Assembly: GCA_965220485.1 (NCBI GenBank)
Contig: OZ244832.1
Location: 248,001-312,000, forward strand
Source: Aldehydirespirator sp965220485
GTDB lineage: Bacteria > Actinomycetota > Acidimicrobiia > Acidimicrobiales > Aldehydirespiratoraceae
Direction: 5' to 3'
Length of the DNA: 64,000 nucleotides
A program made the position numbers and the translations under genes. Under the pieces are notes generated by a model. The model worked only from the letters and a program-made list of their open reading frames with translations. It ran no database searches and was not told the origin of the DNA. Numbering within the stretch: position 1 is the first letter of the stretch; the number at the start of each line of letters is the position of its first letter. Of this stretch, positions 26,045 to 34,182 are shown one piece after another.

Positions 26045-27171
26045 AGTCAGCCGGCGCGATCCCGCAGCCCGCGCCCGCGACCTCTGCTGAGCCCACCGCA
26101 GCTCTGCTCGTGCTGTGCGACGGAGAGGTCTTCGAGGGCGAGGCCATCGGAGCCGCGGGGACTCCGATCGCCTCGGGTGAGGTCGTCTTCAACACGGTGA
26201 TGAGCGGGTACCAGGAGGTTATCTCCGACCCCTCCTACGCGGGCCAGATCATCACCTTCACCTATCCCCACATCGGCAACTACGGCACCAACGGCGCCGA
26301 CTCCGAATCGGGCCGGCCCCACTGCCGGGGAGTGATCGTGCGCGACCTGGCCCGTCGCCACAGCAACTGGCGGGCAACAGGCAGCCTGGATGACTTCCTG
26401 CGCCGCCACGGCATAGGTGGCATCAGCGGGATCGACACCCGCCGCCTCACCCGCCATATCCGCGACGCGGGTGCCATGCCCGGCGCGTTCGGCACGGCGG
26501 ACGAGGCGACGCTGCTGGCCGCGGCCCGATCTGAGCCCGGCACCAGCGGCGTGGACCTCGTCGGCGAGGTCACCACCGCGGAGCCCTACACCGCAGGCAC
26601 AGGCCCGCGCCGCGTCGTTGCCTACGACCTGGGCATCAAGTCCACGATCCTGAGCTGCCTGGGCGAGCTGGCCACCGTGACCGTGGTGCCCGCCCACACC
26701 CCGGCGGCCGACGTGCTCGCCCGTGAGCCTGACGGCGTGTTCTTAAGCAACGGGCCGGGCGATCCCGAACTGGCCGCCCCGGCCATCGAGGCGCTGCGCA
26801 CCCTCATCGGCACGGTCCCCGTCTTCGGCATCTGCCTCGGCCATCAACTGCTCGCTCTGGCTCTGGGCGGACGCACTTTCAAGATGCGCTTCGGCCACCA
26901 CGGGGGCAATGTGCCTGTTCGGTGCACCGCCACCGGGCGCATCGAGATCACCAGCCAGAACCACAACTTCGCGGTGGAGTCCGGGTCGGTGCCGGGGGTG
27001 ACCGAGACCCACGTCTGCCTCAACGACAGCGCCTTGGAGGGGCTGTGCGTCGACGGTACCGACGCCTTCGGCGTGCAGTACCACCCCGAGGCCAGTCCGG
27101 GCCCCCATGACGCACGCCATCATTTTGCTGCCTTCGCAGAGATGATGGACCGCCGCCATGCCCCGGTGTGA
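26041..27171 (+). CDS. carA: Carbamoyl-phosphate synthase small (glutaminase) subunit
   Basis: The product has 376 residues. The N-terminal carA domain (VVFNTVMSGYQEVISDPSY) is followed by the class I glutamine amidotransferase domain, with Cys in FGICLGHQLLALALGG and His/Glu in VQYHPEASPGPHD. It channels ammonia to CarB. It overlaps pyrC by 4 nt. Its last codons (ATG CCC CGG TGT GA) begin a 34-bp tandem repeat running to the carB start. Confidence 0.96.
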   Translation: MKSAGAIPQPAPATSAEPTAALLVLCDGEVFEGEAIGAAGTPIASGEVVFNTVMSGYQEVISDPSYAGQIITFTYPHIGNYGTNGADSESGRPHCRGVIVRDLARRHSNWRATGSLDDFLRRHGIGGISGIDTRRLTRHIRDAGAMPGAFGTADEATLLAAARSEPGTSGVDLVGEVTTAEPYTAGTGPRRVVAYDLGIKSTILSCLGELATVTVVPAHTPAADVLAREPDGVFLSNGPGDPELAAPAIEALRTLIGTVPVFGICLGHQLLALALGGRTFKMRFGHHGGNVPVRCTATGRIEITSQNHNFAVESGSVPGVTETHVCLNDSALEGLCVDGTDAFGVQYHPEASPGPHDARHHFAAFAEMMDRRHAPV

Positions 27172-27351
27172 CGAGACAACGGGCGGATGCAATGCCCCGG
27201 TGTGACGAGACAACGGGCGGATGCCGTGCCCCGGCGCGACGAGATGACGGGCGGATGCCGTGCCCCGGCGCGACGAGATGACGGGCGGATGCCCTGCCCC
27301 GGCGTGACGCGATGACGGGCGGATGCAATGCCCCGGCGTGACGACATCGAG
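27158..27351 (+). repeat. 34-bp tandem repeat spanning the carA stop and carB start
   Basis: Five full units begin at 27158, 27192, 27226, 27260 and 27294, and a sixth partial unit at 27328 is the carB start itself. Each unit opens with (A/G/C)TGCCCCGG(C/T)GTGACG-like sequence and ends GGGCGGATGC. Since 34 is not a multiple of three, every unit presents its start-like codon in a new frame. The array seems to have grown from an original direct carA/carB junction. Confidence 0.92.
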
Positions 27352-30300
27352 TCGATCCTCATAATCGGCTCTGGACCCATCGTCATCGGCCAAGCCTGCG
27401 AGTTCGACTACTCGGGCACGCAGGCCTGCCGGGTGCTGCGGGCCGAGGGCTACCGGGTGATCCTGGTCAACTCCAACCCGGCCACGATCATGACCGACCC
27501 CGAGGTGGCCGACGCCACCTACGTGGAACCCCTCGACGCGGCGGTGCTGGCTCGCATCGTGGAACGGGAACGACCCGACGCCCTGCTGCCCACGCTCGGG
27601 GGCCAGACCGGGTTGAACCTGGCCATGGAGCTCGTCGCCGACGGCGTGCTGAAGGCCAACGGAACCGAGCTGATCGGTGCCGATGCTGCCGGTATCGCCA
27701 CCGCCGAGGACCGCCATCTCTTCAAGCAGGCGATGCTCGAGATCGGCCTGGATGTGCCCCGCTCGGGGATCGCAAAGGACATGGAACAGGCCCGCGAGGT
27801 GCTGCGGTCGGTGGGACTTCCGGTGATTGTTCGCCCCGCCTACATCCTGGGCGGCCGCGGCGCCGGCATCGCGGCCACCGCCGAAGAGTTCGAGCATGTC
27901 GCCGCAGTCGGCCTGGACGCCAGCCCGATCTCTGAGATCCTGGTCGAGGAGTCGATCGTGGGTTGGAAGGAGTTCGAACTGGAGGTGATGCGCGACCGCG
28001 CCGACAACTGCGTGGTGGTCTGCTCCATCGAGAATGTCGACCCGATGGGGGTGCACACCGGCGACTCCATCACCGTCGCTCCGGCTCAGACTCTCAGCGA
28101 CCCCGAATACCAGCAGATGCGCAACGCCGCCTTCGCCGTGCTGCGCCGGGTGGGGGTCGAGACCGGCGGGTCCAACGTGCAGTTCGCGGTGGACCCGGCC
28201 ACGGGCCGCCAGGTGGTGATCGAGATGAACCCGAGGGTGAGTCGGTCGTCGGCCCTGGCGTCCAAAGCCACCGGTTTCCCGATCGCCAAGATCGCGGCCC
28301 GCCTCGCGGTGGGCTACACGCTCGACGAGATCCCCAACGACATAACCGAGGTGACCCCGGCATCGTTCGAGCCGACCCTGGACTACGTAGTCACCAAGAT
28401 TCCCCGCTGGGCCTTCGAGAAGTTCCAGAGGGCCTCGGGCGTGCTGGGCACCTCGATGCAGTCCGTGGGCGAGGTGATGGCCATCGGCCGCACGTTCTGT
28501 GAGTCGTTGCAGAAGGGACTGCGCTCTCTGGAGCAGGGTCGCCTGGGGCTCAATGCCGATCCCGCGGAGGCAGCCCTGGACCGCCTCGGTGACGCCGAGC
28601 TGCTGGCCGCGGCGGCCGTCCCCACGCCGGAGCGGATCTTCCAGATCGAGGCTCTGCTGCGTCGGGGTGCTTCGATCGATGCCGTGTCGGGGGCCACCGG
28701 CGTCGACCCCTGGTTCCTCGACCAGATCTCCCGCATCTGCGAGGAGCGGCAGGTGCTCGAGGCCGCCCAGCCGCATTCGATGACCCGGGCCGGATGGCGC
28801 CGGGCCAAGCGGCTCGGGTTCTCCGACGCCCAACTGGCCCACCTGTGGGGCACTCATCCCGATGAGATTCGTGCGCTCAGAGAAAGTGCGGGAGTGCTGC
28901 CCACCTTCAAGACGGTCGACACCTGCGCAGCCGAGTTCGAGGCGACCACGCCGTACCACTACTCCACCTACGAGGACACGGACGAGATCCGGCCCGCGAG
29001 CAAGCCCCGCGTCGTGATCTGCGGATCGGGGCCGAACCGCATCGGGCAGGGCATCGAGTTCGACTACTGCTGCGTCCACGCGGGGCAGGCCCTGAGGTCG
29101 GCCGGATATGAGACGGTGATGGTGAACTGCAACCCTGAGACCGTCTCCACCGACTACGACACCAACGACCGGCTCTACTTCGAGCCGCTCACCGCGGAGG
29201 ACGTGGCCAATGTGATCTCGGCCGAGGATCCCGTCGGAGTGATCGTGTCGCTCGGGGGTCAGACGCCGCTGGCACTGTCAGGCCGGCTGCCCGCAGAGCT
29301 GGTGCTGGGCACCTCGCCCGCCTCGATCGACCTGGCTGAGGACCGCGAGCGCTGGAACTCGCTGTGCGCCCGTCTCGGCGTCCCCCAACCGCCGGGCGGC
29401 ACGGCCACAAGCCTTCTGGAGGCCCGGCAGGTGGCGAACCGGATCGGCTATCCCGCGCTGGTGCGGCCCTCCTACGTGCTCGGCGGTCGGGCCATGGCCA
29501 TCGTGTACGACGACGAGGAGCTCGCCACCGCCATCGACGAGCTCTCCGACTTCGGCTCTCTGGGCCGGGAAGGGGGCCCGGCGTCGGAGCGCCCCGTGCT
29601 GGTGGACCGGTTCCTGGAGGATGCGACCGAGGTGGACGTGGACGCGGTGCGAGACCGTACCGGCGAGGTGCAGATCGGCGCGGTGATGGAGCATGTCGAG
29701 GAGGCTGGTGTCCATTCCGGGGACTCGGCGTGCACGATCCCGCCCACCACGCTGGGCGACGATGTGGTCGCGGTCATCTGCGACTACACCCGCCGCATCG
29801 CGGAGGAGCTGGATGTGAAGGGCCTGCTGAACGTCCAATTCGCGGTCAAACGGAACGGAAACGGCGCAGCCGCGGGCGAGGTGTTCGTGATCGAGGCCAA
29901 CCCGAGGGCATCGCGCACGGTGCCGTTCGTGGCCAAGGCCACCGGAGTTCCGCTGGCCATGGCGGCGGCCCGCCTGATGGTCGGAGCGACGCTGGCCGAG
30001 CTACGGGCCGAAGGGATGCTGCCACCGCCCGAATCGGGCCCCCCCACGACCCGAGACTACGTGGCGGTCAAGGAGGTGGTGCTGCCGTTCGACCGCTTCC
30101 CCGAGGCCGACGCCGTGCTCGGTCCCGAGATGCGCTCCACCGGCGAGGTGATGGCGATCGATGCCACTCCGGGACTCGCCTTCGTGAAGGCCCAGTTGGC
30201 TGCAGGCACGCGTCTCCCCCATGAAGGCACCGTGTTCATGTCCATGGCCGACCGCGACAAGGAGCTGGGCTTGCGGGCCGCTCGGATCCTCCACGAGCTG

Positions 30301-30651
30301 GGCTATGACCTGGCTGCCACCTCGGGCACTGCGAAGTGTCTGCGCCGAGGGGGCGTGCCCGTGGCCGTCGAGGTGGCCAAACTGGCCGACGACGAGGGCC
30401 GCCACGCGGTGGATCTGATCGAGGCCGGAGAGGTTCAGCTGGTGGTCAACTCGCCCCGGGGACGTGGCCCGCGCGCCGACGGAGAGCACATCCGATCCGC
30501 GGCCGGCCGCGCCGGGCTGCCCCTGGTTACCACTGGGGCTGCCGCGCTGGCCGCAGCCGACGGCTTGAGGGACCTGCGGCACCGCAGCCCGACCCTGCGC
30601 AGCCTCCAAGAGTACCACTGCAGCCCGGCGAGTTCGGCCTCTGGACCATGA
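27328..30651 (+). CDS. carB: Carbamoyl-phosphate synthase large subunit
   Basis: The product has 1107 residues. Two ATP-grasp halves are visible, beginning ILIIGSGPIVIGQACEFDYS and VVICGSGPNRIGQGIEFDYC, with LGGQTGLNLA and LGGQTPLALS as matching loops. The C-terminal MGS-like allosteric domain contains TVFMSMADRDKELG and ATSGTAKCLRRGG. Length and architecture are complete. The ATG chosen belongs to the last, partial unit of the 34-bp array. The stop overlaps pyrD. Confidence 0.97.
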   Translation: MPRRDDIESILIIGSGPIVIGQACEFDYSGTQACRVLRAEGYRVILVNSNPATIMTDPEVADATYVEPLDAAVLARIVERERPDALLPTLGGQTGLNLAMELVADGVLKANGTELIGADAAGIATAEDRHLFKQAMLEIGLDVPRSGIAKDMEQAREVLRSVGLPVIVRPAYILGGRGAGIAATAEEFEHVAAVGLDASPISEILVEESIVGWKEFELEVMRDRADNCVVVCSIENVDPMGVHTGDSITVAPAQTLSDPEYQQMRNAAFAVLRRVGVETGGSNVQFAVDPATGRQVVIEMNPRVSRSSALASKATGFPIAKIAARLAVGYTLDEIPNDITEVTPASFEPTLDYVVTKIPRWAFEKFQRASGVLGTSMQSVGEVMAIGRTFCESLQKGLRSLEQGRLGLNADPAEAALDRLGDAELLAAAAVPTPERIFQIEALLRRGASIDAVSGATGVDPWFLDQISRICEERQVLEAAQPHSMTRAGWRRAKRLGFSDAQLAHLWGTHPDEIRALRESAGVLPTFKTVDTCAAEFEATTPYHYSTYEDTDEIRPASKPRVVICGSGPNRIGQGIEFDYCCVHAGQALRSAGYETVMVNCNPETVSTDYDTNDRLYFEPLTAEDVANVISAEDPVGVIVSLGGQTPLALSGRLPAELVLGTSPASIDLAEDRERWNSLCARLGVPQPPGGTATSLLEARQVANRIGYPALVRPSYVLGGRAMAIVYDDEELATAIDELSDFGSLGREGGPASERPVLVDRFLEDATEVDVDAVRDRTGEVQIGAVMEHVEEAGVHSGDSACTIPPTTLGDDVVAVICDYTRRIAEELDVKGLLNVQFAVKRNGNGAAAGEVFVIEANPRASRTVPFVAKATGVPLAMAAARLMVGATLAELRAEGMLPPPESGPPTTRDYVAVKEVVLPFDRFPEADAVLGPEMRSTGEVMAIDATPGLAFVKAQLAAGTRLPHEGTVFMSMADRDKELGLRAARILHELGYDLAATSGTAKCLRRGGVPVAVEVAKLADDEGRHAVDLIEAGEVQLVVNSPRGRGPRADGEHIRSAAGRAGLPLVTTGAAALAAADGLRDLRHRSPTLRSLQEYHCSPASSASGP

Positions 30652-31571
30652 CCGATGTGACGACGAGCGTCGGCCGGGTCGTGCTGCGGGCTCCGGTGAT
30701 GACCGCGTCGGGCACGTCGGGCCATGGCGCCGAACTGGCATCGTACGGCCGGCTCAGCGATCTTGGAGCAGTGGTGGTCAAATCGCTGAGTGACAAGCCC
30801 TGGCCGGGCAATCCGGCGCCCCGCCTGCACCCGCTGCGCGATGCTGCCGCGGGGATGATCAACAGCGTGGGGCTGCAGGGTCCGGGCACCGCCGCTTGGC
30901 TCGACGAGGATCTGCCCGCTCTCGTCGACACCGGTGCCGACGTGGTGGCCAGCATCTGGGGCGACACCGTGGACGCGTACCGCCGAGCGGCCGATTCGCT
31001 GGCGGCGGCTCCTCCCCAGGTCGTCGCGGTAGAAGTGAACGTGTCCTGCCCCAACACCGAGGACGGCATGCGCATGTTCGCGCACTCCGTCGAAGCGACC
31101 ACCGCAGCACTGGCCGCGACGGCAGGGTGCGGCCGGCCGCGCTGGGCCAAGCTGAGTCCCAACACGCCTGAACTGGTCGCGGTGGCCACGGCCGCGGTGG
31201 ATGGAGGCGCTGAAGCGGTGGTGCTCACGAACACCCTGGCCGGCCTGGTCATCGACATCGAGGCGCGGCGCCCGGTCCTCGGCGGGATTCACGGCGGTGT
31301 GAGCGGAGCCGCGCTGCACCCCGTGGCGGTGCGGGCCGTGTACGACGTGCGGGGAGCGCTGCCGGAGGTGTCCATCGTCGGTGTTGGCGGGGTGGCCGGC
31401 GGCGCTGACGCAGTCGAGATGCTGCTGGCCGGCGCGTCGGCGGTCCAGGTGGGCACGGCCATCTTCGCCGATCCTCGTGCGCCTTGGCGGGTTCTCCAGG
31501 AACTGCGGGCGTGGTGTCAAGATGCGGGCGTGCAAAGACTGGACGAGCTGATTGGAGCAGCCCATGGATGA
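30648..31571 (+). CDS. pyrD: Dihydroorotate dehydrogenase (class 1)
   Basis: The 307-residue FMN enzyme oxidises dihydroorotate. APVMTASGTSGHGAE, the catalytic Cys in VEVNVSCPNTEDGM, and the FMN-phosphate loop in VGVGGVAGGADAVEMLLAGA are visible. Cys as base indicates class 1. A PyrK electron-transfer partner, needed by class 1B enzymes, is not adjacent. The start overlaps carB by 4 nt and its end overlaps pyrF. Confidence 0.94.
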   Translation: MTDVTTSVGRVVLRAPVMTASGTSGHGAELASYGRLSDLGAVVVKSLSDKPWPGNPAPRLHPLRDAAAGMINSVGLQGPGTAAWLDEDLPALVDTGADVVASIWGDTVDAYRRAADSLAAAPPQVVAVEVNVSCPNTEDGMRMFAHSVEATTAALAATAGCGRPRWAKLSPNTPELVAVATAAVDGGAEAVVLTNTLAGLVIDIEARRPVLGGIHGGVSGAALHPVAVRAVYDVRGALPEVSIVGVGGVAGGADAVEMLLAGASAVQVGTAIFADPRAPWRVLQELRAWCQDAGVQRLDELIGAAHG

Positions 31572-32289
31572 ATCGATGTCTGCGCCCGAGGGTGATGGAG
31601 GCGCCTACCGGGGCGGGGAAGTTCGTGACCGGCTCGCGCTGGCGCTCGATGTCGACGACTTGGTGGCGGCCTCCCGCCTGGCCCGGGCCCTCGTCGGACA
31701 CTTCCGCGTCGCGAAGATCGGATTGGAGCTCTACACGGCTGCGGGACCCGAGGCGATCGGGGCCATGATCGACCTCGGCTACGACGTGTTCTGCGACCTC
31801 AAGCTCCACGACATACCCACCACGGTGGCCCGGGCGGCCCGAGTGGTGGGGGAGTTGGGCGTGTCGTACCTGACGGTTCACGCCGCGGGCGGGGTCGAGA
31901 TGCTCCGGGCCGGAGCGGAGGGCCTGGCCGAAGGCGCGACCCGCCCGGTCGGGGTGCTGGCGGTGACCGTGTTGACGAGCGACGCAGAGGTCGCGGCCAC
32001 CCGCGACCTGGTGGCCCGGCGTATGGAACTGGCCTTCGAGGCCGGCTGCGCGGGCGTGGTATGCGCAGCCCCTGATCTGACCGCAACCCGTCACGTCCGT
32101 CCCGAGCTTCTCAGGGCCGTTCCCGGAATCCGTCTGGCAGGCGAGTCGGTGGACGACCAGCGGCGCGTGGCTTCACCCGTTCAGGCTCTGGCCGCGGGTG
32201 CGGATCTGCTGGTTGTGGGCAGGCCGGTGACCCGCGCCGCTGATCCCGTCGAGGCCGCCGAGCGCCTGCACCGCAGCCTCCAGCCGTGA
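31564..32289 (+). CDS. pyrF: Orotidine 5'-phosphate decarboxylase
   Basis: The 241-residue TIM-barrel enzyme makes UMP. RLALALDVDDLVAASRLARA, the active-site Lys-Asp-Lys pattern in VFCDLKLHDIPTTV, and the phosphate-binding LLVVGRPVTRAADP are typical of the short bacterial form. GGAG lies 6 nt before the ATG at 31564; an upstream TTG at 31552 is less likely. It ends the pyrimidine operon and is followed by a repeat-rich spacer. Confidence 0.94.
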   Translation: MDESMSAPEGDGGAYRGGEVRDRLALALDVDDLVAASRLARALVGHFRVAKIGLELYTAAGPEAIGAMIDLGYDVFCDLKLHDIPTTVARAARVVGELGVSYLTVHAAGGVEMLRAGAEGLAEGATRPVGVLAVTVLTSDAEVAATRDLVARRMELAFEAGCAGVVCAAPDLTATRHVRPELLRAVPGIRLAGESVDDQRRVASPVQALAAGADLLVVGRPVTRAADPVEAAERLHRSLQP

Positions 32290-32294
32290 GTTCC

Positions 32295-32522
32295 AGAGGC
32301 CGAGCGGTAGGCACAGTTCACGAGGGTCTCTCGCAAGGCGCTGAACGAGCCCCCCCGCGGCCGGAGCGGCCCGTGAGCGCAGCGAGCAGGAGCGGACACA
32401 AGATCCCGGAGCGGCCCGTGAGCGCAGCGAGCAGGAGCGGACACAAGATCCCGGAGCGGCCCGTGAGCGCAGCGAACAAGAGCGGGAGACGGGATGCTTC
32501 ACCGCGAGTTGGTCACCCATCC
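32295..32522 (+). repeat. Interspersed GCGGATAGG repeat with internal 45-bp triplication
   Basis: The copy starts AGAGGCCGAGCGGTAGGC and contains three tandem 45-bp units beginning at 32362, 32407 and 32452. Each holds GAGCGCAGCGA(G/A)CA(G/A)GAGC. Most of the 293-bp gap between pyrF and mihF is occupied by it. A spurious open frame across the units results from 45 being a multiple of three. Confidence 0.85.
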
Positions 32523-32582
32523 GCGCTGCCAACTTGACAGAATGGTGGCACAGCCGGGTTCATTCGGCTAATCTCGCCGCCT

Positions 32583-32894
32583 ATGGCTCAACCGTTTTCC
32601 ATTTCCGATGAAGTCCGGCGAGCAGCACTAGTCAAGGCTGCCGCGGTTCGCCGCGAGCGTGCAGAGCTGCGCGGCCAACTCAAGGCCGGTGACATCTCAC
32701 TCGCCGATCTGCTCGACCGGGTGGGCGACGACACCGTCGGCAAGATGAAGGTCCTGTCCGTGCTCGAGTCCCTGCCCGGTGTGGGCAAGGTCAAGGCTCG
32801 CAGGACGATGGAGGGGATCGGGATTTCCGAGAACCGCCGCCTGCGCGGCCTCGGCAGCAGGCAGCGCGGTCAACTGCTTGACACTTTCGGCTGA
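32583..32894 (+). CDS. mihF: Actinobacterial integration host factor
   Basis: The 103-residue nucleoid protein is of the mycobacterial IHF type. It has a helical N-terminal arm (VRRAALVKAAAVRRERAEL), then helix-two-turn-helix sequence LESLPGVGKVKARRTMEGIG and ENRRLRGLGSRQRGQLLDTF. It binds and bends DNA without a partner. Its place directly before gmk and rpoZ is conserved in actinobacteria and is a strong marker for the phylum. Confidence 0.93.
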   Translation: MAQPFSISDEVRRAALVKAAAVRRERAELRGQLKAGDISLADLLDRVGDDTVGKMKVLSVLESLPGVGKVKARRTMEGIGISENRRLRGLGSRQRGQLLDTFG

Positions 32895-32921
32895 CTAGCA
32901 CCGGGTCGGTAGCCTCGCGGG

Positions 32922-33485
32922 GTGACCTCCCTCGAGGGCCGTTCGGTTGTCATCGTCTCCGGGCCGGGAGGCGTCGGTAAAGGCACGATCGTCGAGCAGT
33001 TGCTGGCTCGTGATCCTTGGCTCTGGCTGTCTCGGTCGTGGACGACCCGACCTCGCCGGACAACAGAGTCGGCCGAGGCCTACCGCTTCGTCGACCGTGC
33101 CACGTTCGAGGCCGCGATCGATCACGGCGGCTTCCTGGAGTGGGTCGAGTTCCTCGACTACCTGCAGGGCACGCCGGTTCCCGACCCTCCCGAGGGAGCG
33201 GACGTCCTGCTTGAGATCGACGTCCGGGGAGGACGGCAGGTCGTGGAGCTAGTGCCCGACGCCGTGCTGGTGTTCGTGGATGCTCCCAGCCCCGAGCATC
33301 AGCGGGAGCGACTCGAGAACCGGGGCGACGATGCGGCCACGGTCGCCCTCCGCATGAGCAAGACCGCCTCGGAACGGGCCGAAGCCCGTGAGATGGGCTA
33401 CGAGATAGTGGTGAACGATGAGGTGGGCCGGGCTGTCGAGGCCGTCGAGAGCCTGATTGCAGAGGACCGCGGGCGCCGCCGCTAA
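32922..33485 (+). CDS. gmk: Guanylate kinase
   Basis: The product has 187 residues. The P-loop VSGPGGVGKGTIVEQLL, the GMP-binding SRSWTTRPRRTTE and the lid region DAATVALRMSKTASE are visible. It phosphorylates GMP/dGMP. The GTG at 32922 places the P-loop at the usual residue 10. It is separated from rpoZ by an interspersed repeat instead of the usual short gap. Confidence 0.95.
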   Translation: MTSLEGRSVVIVSGPGGVGKGTIVEQLLARDPWLWLSRSWTTRPRRTTESAEAYRFVDRATFEAAIDHGGFLEWVEFLDYLQGTPVPDPPEGADVLLEIDVRGGRQVVELVPDAVLVFVDAPSPEHQRERLENRGDDAATVALRMSKTASERAEAREMGYEIVVNDEVGRAVEAVESLIAEDRGRRR

Positions 33486-33531
33486 CGTTGAGCTACAGGT
33501 TCGCGACGCTGAATCCATCGTCGGCAACTCT

Positions 33532-33672
33532 TAGAGGCCGAGCGGGTAGGCGCGAATCACCAGGCGACTCCGCAGGGCGCTCAGCGAGGCCGTGGCCCAA
33601 GCGGCCCGTGAGCGCAGCGAACAAGAGCGGGAGACACAACGCTGTACCGCGAAGCGGTGCCACCTACCCGCG
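33532..33672 (+). repeat. Interspersed repeat copy with GCGGGTAGG/CCTACCCGC ends
   Basis: It is a nearly full copy between gmk and rpoZ with the GAGCGCAGCGAACAAGAGC core. The terminal stem here is GCGGGTAGG paired with CCTACCCGC. Other copies have GCGGATAGG with CCTATCCGC, a matching change on both arms. Confidence 0.88.
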
Positions 33673-33735
33673 TTGTCTGTGAGTGCGGCTGGTAGCGTGA
33701 AGCTCCCTCAGTCGGCAGATCCAGCGGAGCGCGCC

Positions 33736-34098
33736 ATGGCTCACAGCTACGACACACTCATGACCCCGGCCATCGAGGATCTCCTCGAGCGGACCGAATC
33801 TAAGTTCATTCTTGTGACACTTGCAGCAATGAGATGTCGTGAAATAACCAATTACAAGCTCGGCAGTAGCATTGGTGCCGCGGTTCCCCCCCAAGTCATC
33901 GCCGAAGAGTCCGCGAAGTATCTATCGATTGCCCTTGAGGAGATCGCAGCGGGCAAGATCGAGGCGGCCGAAGCCGACCCCGACGCCGACGAGCTGGCCG
34001 GCTCCTCCGAGGGCGCTCACCTACTGGACGTCAGCGACCCCAAGCAGGGTGTGCCTGCCGCCGAGTCCCGCGACCCCGCCGGCGACGTCGGCGCCTGA
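33736..34098 (+). CDS. rpoZ: RNA polymerase omega subunit
   Basis: The 120-residue protein helps assemble beta-prime. It shows MTPAIEDLLERTESKFILVTLAAMR (segment about residues 10-34) and ITNYKLGSSIGAAVPPQV, then KYLSIALEEIAAGKIE and an acidic tail. Codons about 20-45 are markedly A/T-rich compared with every neighbour (AAATAACCAATTACAAGCTC), which is odd for a core gene. ATGs at 33736 and 33763 are both possible starts. Confidence 0.88.
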   Translation: MAHSYDTLMTPAIEDLLERTESKFILVTLAAMRCREITNYKLGSSIGAAVPPQVIAEESAKYLSIALEEIAAGKIEAAEADPDADELAGSSEGAHLLDVSDPKQGVPAAESRDPAGDVGA

Positions 34099-34182
34099 CC
34101 GGCGCAGGATGAGCGCGCCCAATCGCTCGCAGGTTGCGGGAATGCCCGACGCGAACGCTGCAACCCGGCGCACAGCTACGTC

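Noticed and set aside
27158..27351. Possible CRISPR array
   Set aside because: Units are directly adjacent without spacers, and the array is made of carA/carB junction sequence. The arrays at 32362 and 57562 fail for the same reason.
32286..32537. Open frame with repeated ERPVSAASRSGHKIP
   Set aside because: Produced by the 45-bp repeat units, which are a multiple of three; no start signal or family.
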